DNA of 64,000 bases from Tachypleus tridentatus (lineage: Eukaryota > Arthropoda > Merostomata > Xiphosura > Limulidae), in NCBI RefSeq assembly GCF_004210375.1, contig NC_134833.1, forward strand, positions 24,866,063 through 24,930,062, read 5' to 3'. Positions 34,563-46,100 of the stretch are shown here, piece after piece (the stretch's first letter is position 1; every line of letters begins with the position of its first letter). The position numbers were made by a program, and so were the translations under genes. The notes under the pieces are model-generated. The model did not search any database. It saw only the letters and a program-made list of their open reading frames with translations, and was not told the DNA's origin.

Positions 34563-36869
34563 ACACGCATACCTTTTCTCCTGCTAATAGTCACACTTCT
34601 GAAATCAACATCACTATCTATTAGATAAACTCCTGTTATGTTTCCCAAATGTTAAATCCACCATAGAAGTTCGAATGAATTGTTCTTTGTAAAATTTTAA
34701 CAGAAAGCATTACGTGGTACAAAAGATAACCTACAGTAAACATTTACAGTGAAAATATCAAAAACTTAAAATTGTATTAATCTCAATATAAGTGATGGTT
34801 TGTTCAACTTCTTGTTGATTATAAACATCAGTCACAAATCATGGGTGAATTAACTTGCGCATCAAGCTGGCAAAGCGAGATTATATTACTGTACTTACTG
34901 TCAGAAATAAATGTTAAACCTATTACATTTATAATACTATATTCTATATCTAGCCCCATGAAAACTTTCAACAGTTAGAATAATGTATAACAATAATATT
35001 CAAACCACTTTAATTTCGACATATCTGTTGCATCTGACGTGTTTCACTCATCAATAAAGTGGATTATTAAAAGATACAATATGCCTAATACTAACATATG
35101 ATAACAAGCAAGTTACTTACGTCATGCTATGCCATCTTGAGAAAAGGCTTTCACTCCATAACATTCATGGCTGAGTAGTTAGTATGAGAGAATCATGTAC
35201 CAAAAACACCGAATTTTAATATTAGTGAAAGAGCACGTTTAACCAATTGTGAAACTTTGCATTAAAAAACAAACAAAAATAATTTAATTCAAAGTGCCAG
35301 AAATGTACATTTTGAGAAGCAGTTTGATGTATCATTAAAGTTATCAATTATGTCAAGAGTTGAAAATAAAAATATGGATGCTATAAAGAAAGACGGTAAA
35401 GCAGTTCTGAAATCAGAGCCAAATAAATGTTGTTTTATAGAGTAAGTGTGATAAAATCACTTTTCAACGTATGTGTTGTCCAACCCAGAGTTTTAGCCAT
35501 TTTTTATGTAATTGTTTGAATTGGTCTGCACTCATATAAAAATCTTACAAAGTCATGGAGAAGATCAATGTCTTGAAACTATGGAAGTTGATCATTCAGC
35601 GATAGTTTGTAACTACCCATCGTGATAATGAAGTCTGCATATACATTGTTTTTATTTTCTTTCCACATGAGATTACGTCATCAAAAACATTTTTAAATAT
35701 TATGCAATAGTTAAACTTACACTTTCAGTAGCTTGACTTTATGCTTTTACTTGAGAAAATATTTTAGTTACACATGATACTTCATGGCGTTATCTTACAA
35801 TCATTTTACAAAAGTGGATACTGTACTTTCACATGATCAATGATCAGTGTTTAAATTTAACTATATTGAAATCATTATTTTAACAGCTGTCTCTAGGATT
35901 TTAATAAATGCGCTGTGATAGTGTGACTATACTTCCATGTATGATGACTTCATCAATTTCTTAACTTGAAACTATTATTTTCCGTATTTTAACATGTATG
36001 AATACAGTTTGTTACAACTAAAATCTTAAATGAACGTCTCACTATATATTCATCCTTTTTCTTTACAAGATCACAGTTGAATTAAACTTGGAGAGTGTCT
36101 TATGTTATTAGATGTTGATCACTGGTAAACATACCACTAATCTTCAGTGGTAACACAAATCTTGTGGAACAATGGAATAAATTTCTATACTATTCATAAC
36201 TTCTTTAAGACATTGTCCTGTAGGATACTTGTTGTTTCCGCTAGCTTTAGTAAAACTTGTATATTATTTGAATGTGACAGTTATTATCATGAAAAAATGT
36301 CATCACCTTACAACTAAACATAATAAATGAACGATTTTTTGTTTAACTTTACTGTTATATAAAATATTAATTTACATGAATTTTTAGATTCTCCATGCAT
36401 AGACTTTGGAGACTTTCAAGAGTTACAAAAGTCATACACTTATAGAAACAGTGATTATACAGTACACAAACTACTGTGGAAATATCGATGTTGTTATTGT
36501 ACGTACTTCAAACAGCCTTAAAACTAAGAAGAGAAAGGTGATTAGAGCTTGTCGAGTGTTATGTTTAAGAACACTTTCCAACTTGGTTTAGAAAATATCT
36601 ACGATAGTTGTTAAATTTAGAAAAACCATTTGGCTTTTAGTCCTAGCTAAACCTTGAATGTTATAATATAGAATATTGCCACGTTGTCACTGATATATAT
36701 AAAACGCTTGAAGGTAATGTTGACTTTGTATTCGTATAATCTGAGTAATACTTTCAGTTCTTGATATCTATTTCAGTATCTTACATCTTAATCTGTTACA
36801 TAGTGTTAAAAAACAGTAAATTTATATTCTGTCACTCAGTTAGCTTACAGTTATTATATACAGTGCCCA
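34563..36869. other. AT-rich stretch upstream of Polinton copy B, nothing recognised
   Basis: Only short frames. No SINE, LINE or transposase similarity was seen. Confidence 0.35.
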
Positions 36870-36879
36870 ACATAATGTT

Positions 36880-38560
36880 AGCAGTTGAATAAGTTTCAGT
36901 AAGCTCAGAATATAGAAAGATCGATTCACTTCCACTTAAATTTGAGAAATTGGTTTTCATCGACTTGAAAAATGATCAGTGATTGCTATAAACAATAACC
37001 CTTTCCTATAGTACCCGTCTTAACATTGCTCTGAAAAGACGCAACATACAATAGCATAGAAGATGTTTCTAGATTTGAAAGTCAACATAATTTTTAAATA
37101 GATTTAGCATTTTCAGAAAATTTCAATCGTGCAGCATGTAGAGGTTCTTCAGTTAAGAAAAATATACTTATGGTACAAACTCGTCTTTCAGTGTTGTAAC
37201 ATCAATGAAAAATTTCCTCGGTTCAAATTATTACTGTTCACAATGTGACAACGCATTTGAGCATTTAAATAAGCATAATTCTTCTGATTATTTTAATGTT
37301 TGTAAAATGATGAAGGCTTGAGAGTTGAACCCCTAGTTTGTAGTAGTTGTAACAAATGTTGTAAATCTGCAAAATATTAAAAGAGACATGAATCAAAAAA
37401 TAGTAAGCAAACGATATCTTTGATAATTTCTACTAGCACGTAAGTACTTTTGTCGTTAGTATCAGAAAAATGGTTCGTCAAATACACACTGGTTTTTGTT
37501 TGTTTTGTTTTCGAAAGAGATCATGGAACCAAATTGTAATTTATTCGACGAATTCTGTCAATTCTTTGTTTACAAAGAAGGTGCGAATTATACAGCTATA
37601 GCACATAATATGAAAGAGTTAGACAGACACTTCACCTTAAATTATTTTAGTCGCCAAGAAATGAAGCTCGAAATTATAATAAATGATGGGAAAAAAACAC
37701 GCTTATCGTTCTCAAAAGTTTCAGAATTTGGATAATTGCCAATTGCGAGTATATACCTATGTTTTTATTATTGTTTTTCAAAATATTGGATAAGAAGAAC
37801 TACAGAAAGGATATTTCTCTTACCTTTCCAATATAAACTCAAGTGAAAAATATTGAGAACCTATACTGAATGGCCGTTTTCACTCTCCTGACATCATGTT
37901 AATATTCATAAGACAAAAGTTCCTGGATTGTCACTTTCAGCAATGAGAGGAAGAGTACAAAGAGACTTTCAAAAAACAGATGCACAGGTAAGAGAAAAAC
38001 TGTCAATGTTGGTTCCTATTAATTTTTGTTGTTTTCTTGAAAATTGTGTCGAAATTCGCATTTTTAGTTTTTTATCTTTATCTAGATACTATCGATCAAA
38101 TATAGATATATTTCTGTGGTGCTGTCTTCAATTGAGGAAAGAATTGCTCACAATCTATGATGTAGTTTCTCCTAAGTACGTGACCAGTTTCTTAATATTT
38201 GGTTTTATTCAGATGGAGGTTTATATCATCAAATTCGATAGTTTTTCACACCTAATCATGGATACCTTACAACCAAGTACTTGTTATATTATGTACAAAA
38301 ATCCAACTTGCTCTTAACGATGGTGAAAAGCAAATCCTAAATTACTGAGAAGTTGGTTTCTGTATGGAATAAAACATACTTCTACCATGGCTATAGTAAA
38401 TGTTATGATAATGGCATAAAGAACGTAGTTCTAAATAGATCCATATGGTTTATTATAAACAGCACAAGTTAGTAATAGAAACAACTTGAGGCTCAAGGAT
38501 ACAAAATCATGAAATATGGAAGCAAATGTTTAAGAAAATGAAGACTAACTATACAGATTT
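36880..38560 (+). pseudogene. Protein-primed-type DNA polymerase B, decayed (copy B)
   Basis: Around 37180-37320 the translation reads VVTSMKNFLGSNYYCSQC, the 'YYC..C' zinc-finger-like entry of Polinton-type PolB, followed by further Cys and His residues. At 37520-37735 one frame shows LFDEFCQFFV, AIAHNMKELDRHF and EIIINDGK, the exonuclease-domain core ('iAHN..gyD..F', 'P..I..G.K'). At 38085-38200 YRSNID, RKELLTIYDV and SPKYVT match the later exonuclease/linker region. An HGY...N...NRSIW piece lies near 38390-38450. Stops and shifts are numerous, and the palm motifs are lost in the junction to the capsid gene. Confidence 0.8.
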
Positions 38561-38584
38561 AATATTAAGGGACCATACAGTAGT

Positions 38585-38915
38585 TTCTTGCTTGATGTAT
38601 AAGATGCCGTTTATGGAATTAGAGTCAACGGAACAAGAATTCTATAAAACATATAGTGGAACAGGAAAACAATTTCAAGATTAAGGAAATGATATAAGAT
38701 ATGATGAATAATCTGGAGGATACACACTTGTTTTTATCTAACACTCTACCAATCTTTTGGAGATTCTCACTTTAAGTTGGTGAAACAGACATTTATGAAT
38801 TAAAATACATCGTGGTAGTGCCTTACTCAATACTATAAATGTTCTAGCATATGAATAATATCAGTCAGTTTTAGAAATCGATAAGGATAGAAACCTCGTA
38901 ACTGACATCAAGAAA
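38585..38915 (+). pseudogene. Major capsid protein C-terminal fragment (copy B)
   Basis: Pieces read across frames include YSGTGKQF, GGYTLVF, then LLNTINVLAYE and LEIDKDRNLVTDI. These correspond to the last third of the double jelly-roll capsid protein in Polintons and adintoviruses. It is followed after one codon or so by the protease ATG, as in copies A and C. Confidence 0.75.
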
Positions 38916-38918
38916 ACA

Positions 38919-39365
38919 ATGAACTCATTTAGACTTATTTGATACTCTCACAATGTTTATTTACAAGAAAATAGTTTGGGGGACATCTTTAGCGGTGATT
39001 AGCTACCTGACCATGCAGAAAAACAATTATACATCATCATCTTGGACCTCAGTAATGAAAGCAGTTGTCACTGGGTCTGTGTTTACTTTAGTTGAAATAA
39101 AAAGAAGCACATTTTGATCCATTAGGACAACCTCCACATAGTCTCAAAATAAGAAAATTCACCAAGAACTGTTGAACGTGGACTTAAAACCAAGATGTAC
39201 TACATGGGCTGTAGTGTGGACAGTATTGCATATTTTTATGCTGATTATCGTGGTCAATATGTTGAAATAAAAATGCTATCCAGATTCGGGTCCCACAGAC
39301 ATAATAATGGTATATTTATTCATGAATTTATTGTAAAGCATTTTAATGTAAATGCGTTCTTAATA
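38919..39365 (+). pseudogene. Adenain-like cysteine protease, decayed (copy B)
   Basis: Starting at ATG 38919 the translation, with frame changes, gives an LPDHAEKQLYII segment, then CHWVCVYF with the catalytic His at about 39066, FDPLGQPPHSLKI carrying the acidic motif, and CGQYCIF at 39215. The order His, acidic 'D..G.PP', Cys-Gly is the triad layout of adenovirus-type proteases, which mature capsid proteins. All three motifs survive, unlike copy A, but stops (for example just after MNSFRLI) make the gene inactive. Confidence 0.8.
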
Positions 39366-39375
39366 ATTGATTCTT

Positions 39376-39648
39376 TGTCGGTTTGTTACAATTTTCGTGT
39401 AAATTTACATGAAAACTATCTGCATTAACCGTCCCTAAGTTAGCAGTGTAAGACTAGAGGGAAGAAACTTAGTCATCACCACCCACCGTCAACTCTTGGG
39501 CTACTCATTTATCAATGAATTGTAGGATTAACCATCACTTATAATGCCCCCACGGTTGAAACAACGAACATGTTTAATGCGGCGGGGATTCAAACCCGTG
39601 ACCCTCAGATTACAAGTCAAGAGCCTTAACCACCTGGTCATGCCGGGC
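39376..39648 (-). mobile_element. tRNA-derived SINE downstream of protease B
   Basis: Minus-strand copy with a worn tail and complete head (CATGCCGGGC). The target duplication AATTGATTCTT (39365-39375) / AATTGTTTCTT (39649-39659) has one mismatch. Copy A lacks it, and the surrounding sequence rejoins copy A after the insertion. Confidence 0.92.
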
Positions 39649-39789
39649 AATTGTTTCTTAAACATTCGTCTTAACAGTAACAGTGTTTAAAAAACAGAAC
39701 ACTGACATTTGGTACTGCTTACTTATTTTAAAACCACAAGTACAAATCCAGTGGTTAAGACTAGTAGGAGTAAAGTGTTCATAGTTTGT

Positions 39790-39985
39790 TAGATGTAACG
39801 AGTGCAATGTGTGGTCGATTTTATTTAGGAATGTGAGTCGCCCCTATACTTTTAAGGAACCTAGTAATAAAGATGTGCAATTTTTATATATAGTATGTAG
39901 GATGGAGGAGAAATTAAAGTATATGCTAATAAAGTAGAGGTAAAAGATAAAGAGAAGAACACACTGTGGGAAATAGAAGCGCAAT
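39790..39985 (+). mobile_element. 5' piece of CR1-type LINE in copy B
   Basis: It aligns with 12770-12925: TGAGTGCAATGTGT..., CCTATACTTTTAAGGAACCTAG and GTAGGATGGAGGAGAAATTAAA. It stops abruptly at about 39985 where the copy-A LINE continues for more than 3 kb. Confidence 0.75.
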
Positions 39986-40119
39986 TTCAAAACGCTTGAA
40001 GATTTAGATCGCGTTAACCAATTGAAATCCTTCTTCCATTAAATTATCTTCTTCTCGTTGATGATCCGACAGTTACGGATGGTGAAACTGATTTTTTCTT
40101 ATTACTATTTATCATTTTC

Positions 40120-40565
40120 TATAGGTAAGTATTTCCCAAACTGGCAGTTCAGTGTTTCTAACAAATTAATTATAACAGTTATATTGAATATTGTTTAACT
40201 ATTTTTGGCACAAAAAATAACAACGCATTGCGGCTTGTTTTTTTCTTCTTTTTTCACAACATAAACAATCCTTAAAGTAACAAGAAAGCAATGAAAGACG
40301 CGGAACAGAGACTTACAACTATGAAGGCGTGATTACGCACTTTTTTCCAGGCTTTGTTATGCAACTGTACCCTGAGCAAATGGGTCTTTATTGACTGTGT
40401 TCAATTCGCATATTTATTACCTGACTTATCCCTCAAATTAGAAACTTGTTCTTGGTTGTTAACTACAGGTGGGGAGACAACATATTAGGTCATATTGAAT
40501 AAATTCTATGTTTTTCCTTGTTGAAATTGTTAAGTGGATAGGGTGTGGGACTAATATTTAGCTGA
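40120..40565. repeat. Conserved block shared with 17445-17890 (Polinton copy B tail)
   Basis: The block begins near TTTCTATAGGTAAGTATTTC and runs to the TGTTAAGTGGATAGGG region, aligned throughout with copy A. No protein is recognised. The minus strand has a short basic frame without conservation in copy A. Confidence 0.75.
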
Positions 40566-41028
40566 ACTGTATTAAGGAAAATCGGTACCAATTTCAATTT
40601 CTAAACTCATTGCCAGTAAATATTAAAATATATATGTTATTTTTGTAAATTATATATGTATTATTTTAGTATAAGTTAAATGACTAATAAATTAATAAAT
40701 TTTCCCGAATGCATTAAAAATTAGAGTATTTTTAGCTGTATTAAGGGAGTTCAGGTATTCTGAATAACTTGGATCAACTAATTAGTTAAAAAATACTTGG
40801 TAAATACCATTTTATTATATTAAGTACTACATAATACATTCTGGTTATAATAATTTGGGTTCCACAAACTTACACGTTTAGAGTAGATGAAAACCCAGTC
40901 AGTAGCATGACTTAAAAAAGAAAGATAATCAGCATAGTGGTTACACTGACTTCAGCCATCGAGACAGTGAGTTTTTACTGAACGGAAAATTAACATTAAT
41001 TTAAGACGTGCTAACAGATATACTACTT
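40566..41028. other. AT-rich spacer
   Basis: Nothing recognised. Confidence 0.3.
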
Positions 41029-41040
41029 ACAAATCTAAAG

Positions 41041-41312
41041 GGTCCGGCATGGCCAAGAGTGTTAAGACGTGCGACTCGTAATCTGAGGGTCGCGGGTTCA
41101 CATCCCCGTCGCGCCAAACATGCTCGCACTATCAACCGTGGGGGCGTTATAATGTGACTGTCAATCCCACTATTCGTTGGTAAAAGAGTAGCCCAAGAGT
41201 TGGCGGTGGGTGGTGATGACTAGCAGCCTCCCTCTAGTCTTACACTGCTAAATTAGGGACGGCTAGCACACATAGCCCTCCAGTAGCTTTGTGCGAAATT
41301 CAAGAAAAACAA
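41041..41312 (+). mobile_element. tRNA-derived SINE, full length
   Basis: The head is GGTCCGGCATGGCCAAGAGT with B box GGGTTCACATCCC, followed by the body and an AAACAAAC tail. An exact 12-bp target duplication, ACAAATCTAAAG, occurs at 41029-41040 and 41313-41324. Confidence 0.96.
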
Positions 41313-41424
41313 ACAAATCTAAAGAGGTAATTATATCTTCAATAAATCACTGATTAACCCTAATTAGTATTGTAAAAGCGTTTTGTTCTTTTCATATTCG
41401 AATGGATATAGACTTATTTAAAGC

Positions 41425-41545
41425 GAACCTCCCGCTAGTACAGTGGTATGTCTTTGGATTTACAACGCTAAAATCAGGGGTTCATTCCCCTCAGTGTGCT
41501 CAGCAGATAGCCCCATGTGGCTTTGCTATAAGAAAATACACACCC
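41425..41545 (+). mobile_element. Second tRNA-derived SINE family, short copy
   Basis: It reads CCCGCTAGTACAGTGGTATG (A-box-like), then GGGGTTCATTCCCCTCAGTG (B box), then GCTCAGCAGATAGCC and TGTGGCTTTGCTATAAGAAA with a CACACAC end. The head is distinct from that of the main family. A reverse partial copy lies at 43950-44015. Confidence 0.75.
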
Positions 41546-42900
41546 ACGTATTCAAAGAGATGATCCCTAAAATGAAGTTGTCTTATGATGATAAGTTAAA
41601 ATCTCTTCACTTATTCTCACGAGAAGTGATTTTATTGAAGACTGTAAATTCATGCGAAACATTGATACAATGAAGGCCTTTTATTTATCTGTGCGGTGTT
41701 TTGAAGACAATAAGTCAAGAAACATAATTTGAGATTAAGAAAGGCGAGTTAAATTCCATTTAATAGAAAATATTTTCAGTCGCTGAGAAAAAGACATCAA
41801 CTGAAATTTTAAAGCAGTTTCATACAATGCCTACGAATTTTTAGTTTGCTTTATAACGCCATTTTGTATATAATATTACAAATTCGAATAACGTAATATT
41901 AATTGTCTTCTTTATCGTATCTTAGAGCAGACTTAATTTGTCTTGTGTAATTTCACATGTAATTACGTTTTAAGACTATTACATACCTCTGAGATACAAA
42001 TTTTTCTCAGTCTTAAAGGGACATTTAAGTAATATATAAAAGGTAAATGCCCAACGATTTTGTATCTATTCTCCATAATGTAACAGAGCTAAACCTGAAG
42101 CCTTCCTGAGCAACTGAAATGTTACCATACTCAAGCAAGATTCGTATTTTCCATTCATTTGTTTCGGAAACAAAATATCGCTCAAATGATAATTACATGT
42201 AAATGTAAACGTGTGAAGTGTGTGAAAAATATTCCAGCTGTAACTGCACTCATAATGGCAAAACCGTAGTAGAGAATATAAAGTGCAAGATGGATCGTCA
42301 GCTGGGTTGAAAGGTACAAAAGAATATTAAAAATACAATGTAACTATGCTCAGTTTTCAAATTTAGTGATCACTTGCTCATGCAAGCCACAGATGTATGA
42401 GATTAAAATATTGAATGAACTACGGGCAGCATCTTCTAATATTTTATCGTATTCCATTTTCAAGCAGCGTAGTTCTACAAGGACCACCAAGTGAAGAAAT
42501 AACAGACCATTTCTTGTGTGCCAGTAGTGTTTGCAAAATTGTATTCCCAGCAGATCTAAATCAAGTTAGGGACATAGCTGCACTGCCATATTTAGGTAGG
42601 GGGCTCAGTCCCATTATTCCTTACAATAACAAATAAACATTTCGCATAAATCCAATAACTCATGCGTTCATTATTCGCTCAAAACTCTCAGTCTTGCATA
42701 TTAATGTCGATCTTAAAAGACCGACTAAACAAAAAATGACTTAACAGAAGAGTAGTACTAACATACAAGTCAACATTTTTGGTTAGAAATAGTGACTGAA
42801 ACAAATGAAGGTACTACAACCTAACAAAAAACGAATGCATCACAGAAGCGAGAATTCACTGCTCGTCCTCTAAGACTACAGATTTAAATATCCGTCACAA
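41546..42900. other. Spacer with an unrecognised 73-codon frame
   Basis: The + strand frame at 42415-42636 ends with LNQVRDIAALPYLGRGLSP before a stop. It looks protein-like in composition but lacks splice sites or a family match. Confidence 0.3.
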
Positions 42901-42901
42901 C

Positions 42902-43108
42902 AACATGCTCTCCCTTTCAGCAGTAGGGGCGTTATAACGTGACGGTCAATCCCACTATTCGTTGGTAAAAGAATGGCCCAAGAGTTGGCAGTGGGTGATG
43001 ATGACTAACTGCCGTCCCTCTAGTCTTATACTGCTAAATTAGGGACGGCTAGCGGAGATAGCCATCGTGTATGTTTGCGCGAAATTAAAAAAACAAACAA
43101 ACAAACAA
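42902..43108 (+). mobile_element. tRNA-derived SINE, 5'-truncated
   Basis: It starts at the ACATGCTC junction after the head, keeps the complete body and ends in an AAACAAACAAAC tail. Promoter boxes are absent. Confidence 0.9.
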
Positions 43109-46100
43109 TTGGAATAACTTAGAAGAATGCCAAGTCTAACTATGCTTTTTACTCAGAACATGTAATGCATTCCCGTAGTTAAAAGAGTAAACACTATAAA
43201 GCTGGCAACTGAGTAGAAAGAATCATAAAACAAACAAGCCCAATTACGTTAAAGATAGTTAAAAGTTATCAACTGTATCAGTCTGAATGTTTAACTGATG
43301 AAGGAAAACAGAGGATGAGGATATACAAAATGAACTTTTACACACCACAATGGCACAGCAGGATGTCTGCTGATTTATAACACTATTCCAGTGTATTGGA
43401 TGTAGTTATATATTAAGTAGTATATCTTGTGATATACGATTATGATAATGAAATTACTGTTTGATGATAGTATTATTGCTTTGAGAATCATTCATTATGT
43501 ACGAATTATGTAGTACATTATATTGACGACACCTAATTTTAAATACGATTGGTAATGTAAATGATTGATTGATTGATTTAATGAGTTGTGGTAATGAATA
43601 AAATATAATATTAATATTATGGTGAAATAAATAACCGTGAAAATATTATTCGGTCACTGTTAAGGTTGGGTTATAGTATGAATCTAATCACTAAACATTT
43701 CAGATGGATTAATGCAACCGTTGTTCAGTGCAACAAGAAACGACAGACACACGGAAGTTTAGTGATTATATTTTTTTAAGAAGGGAGAACTGATGCATTT
43801 TACACTATTTTCAAATTCTTCGAGAGAAAAATTATAATTTTATAAAATTTCATGTGGGATTTATATACATGTAATATACAGAAAAAACTGAGCACAGTTA
43901 ATGACGGTATATGAGAAGTTACACAATGATGTCAAGTATAAATAAACCAAGATGCGTATGTGTGTGCGTGTTTTCTTATAGCAAAGCCACATTGGGCTAT
44001 CTGCTGAGCCCTGCGAAAAATTTATATTACCCAGAACACAATTTACACCTGAGGGAGTAATCGGAACTTTGATGTTTAGAACGAGAGTTACAGGAAACCA
44101 GGCTGTCGATTTACCATCTTTAACTATGATCAATTATTAAATTATTTTTGTTTCCGAGAATTACAAAAAATTTGCAAAAATCATTCAATCAAGTGTCAGA
44201 TCTTCTTGGGTGTCAGATGTGAGAATATCCTACATTTCCCGATCAAACCCAATATAATTAACTATTTTTATCTCTAAGAATTGAATAACATTTTTAAAAT
44301 CTGGATGTACAATTCCTAGTATAAAGTTTTGTCTGAGAATATTTCAATCAATGTATTAATCGGGCACGATTATTAAATCTTATGTTTAGCTTCACAAGTT
44401 GATTTGTTACACAAGAGTTTAAACAAACTATCTAAAGAAATAATTATGTTTAATCACTAATACTGTATAAAATAAAACAAAAAGTATATTCTTGTCTTTC
44501 TGAGAATATTTTCAGAAATCTTTCATTTGAGCTTGTTTCTTGCTGACAAACTATTTGCATTTGTACTAAAAGCTCGATAAATTCTCATTGTCAAAATTAT
44601 GAGACACAACTCTATCCTTTGTAATATTCTTATAATCAAACAGTTGCTGTGTGCTTCATGACCAGTATCAGTAATACAGTAATTTATATTACTGTGCAAA
44701 TGATATTGTCACTATACATAGACTAAAACCAAAATTAATTCAAAAAATGCTTATTTAACACATTTAAATGATATAATTTTTACCCATATAAATGTGTAGC
44801 ATAAAAAATATGAGAAAGCAAGTTAAATAATTTTATTTTAATTATCAGAATCAATATTTAGAGCCTAAAACTTCATGAACTGTTACACGACAAGAAAATT
44901 AAGTTAAAATCCTTCAATTCTTCTGTTCTTCTTCCAGCTTTTTAACTTCAGTGAAAGACAATTTGTAGATTCTTGAGCATATAAGAAAACTGACAATCTG
45001 CCTACAAATTTAGTTATAACAGAAGTACTTGTTTTAATGCAATAACTTAATAGGTACATTATGTGGGATGAAATTTTGTTGTTTAATCCCCACTTCATCA
45101 GCAAGAACATTTACTTCAACTAATTTCTACATTTTATGTACAAGAAGTTGATGGAAAAATATTTATAAAATAATAAACTTTAGATGTTTTTAATAAAATT
45201 AATTTTAATGTATAAAGCTCAGTGAACATAAGACAAGTCAAAATTATAAATGATGAAATACAAAACTGTTTTTTATGCAGTAAAAGAAAGCATTTCTTTG
45301 TATCACTTCTGAAAAACGTGCATCTTAAAATTGTCTCAAAGCATTGGCATATTTATCAGCATGTTGTAACTCATATAGTACTAGTACTGAAATAAGTTCC
45401 ACTCTTGTAACTATTAAACTACTAATAGACCAACTAATAAAAAGGCATTTTTAAATTAAAAAAAAAAAATAGGCAAGATGTTTCATGTTCACAACAGAGC
45501 AACTTGGTTGAACCAAAACAGCCACAAATTAATTTATTCAACATCACACAGTTTTACTAATGGCAAGCCACACTTTTGAATTCAATGCATATATACAAGT
45601 GTAGACACAATATCACTTATCCTAGTTTGATGGGTACACACACTACTCTACTAACTATGCTACTTTCATTTATTAAATATATAACTACAAAGAGCAAATA
45701 AAAGGTAATCAGTTTTTTTTATTATGTCTATGATAAGTAAAAACTACAGATCTTGCAGCCCATTAACTGATTAGAAAATATACAGTACGGTATAAACACC
45801 TTGGACATAAATGCAAGTAATAGATCAATGAGTTGCTGAGGTAATACCAGGGTTGCTTTAGAATTATCAGCACCAACTGGAGGTGAATCACATTCTGCAA
45901 GAAAAATCTTCAAACAGTAACCCTCACTATCTTCAAACAGATTCCAATCTGATAAGCATGCTGACCAATGCATTCATGCTATATCCTCTTCTTTGAGGAA
46001 GATGTTAAGCAGTTATCATTCACTATTAAAAAGTTCTAATGAACTGCACCTGCACATGGCAACACTAATAGTTGTAACTCTGCATCATTGTGATGTTTGA

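Larger units (their letters stand above)
36870..39800 (+). mobile_element. Polinton/Maverick-like element remnant, copy B
   Basis: It is parallel to copy A and better preserved in the polymerase and protease. The gene order is DNA polymerase B, capsid protein C-terminus, adenain-like protease. It shares with copy A the same fusion of mid-polymerase to capsid sequence. A SINE (39376-39648) was inserted after the protease in this copy only. No integrase, ATPase, penton or terminal repeats were found. Confidence 0.82.

Noticed and set aside
39180-39230. Reading of the VERGLKTKM string as a retroviral-type integrase
   Set aside because: Another frame gives the adenain-like CGQYC motif in the right order after the His and acidic motifs; the integrase resemblance is short and unsupported by neighbours.
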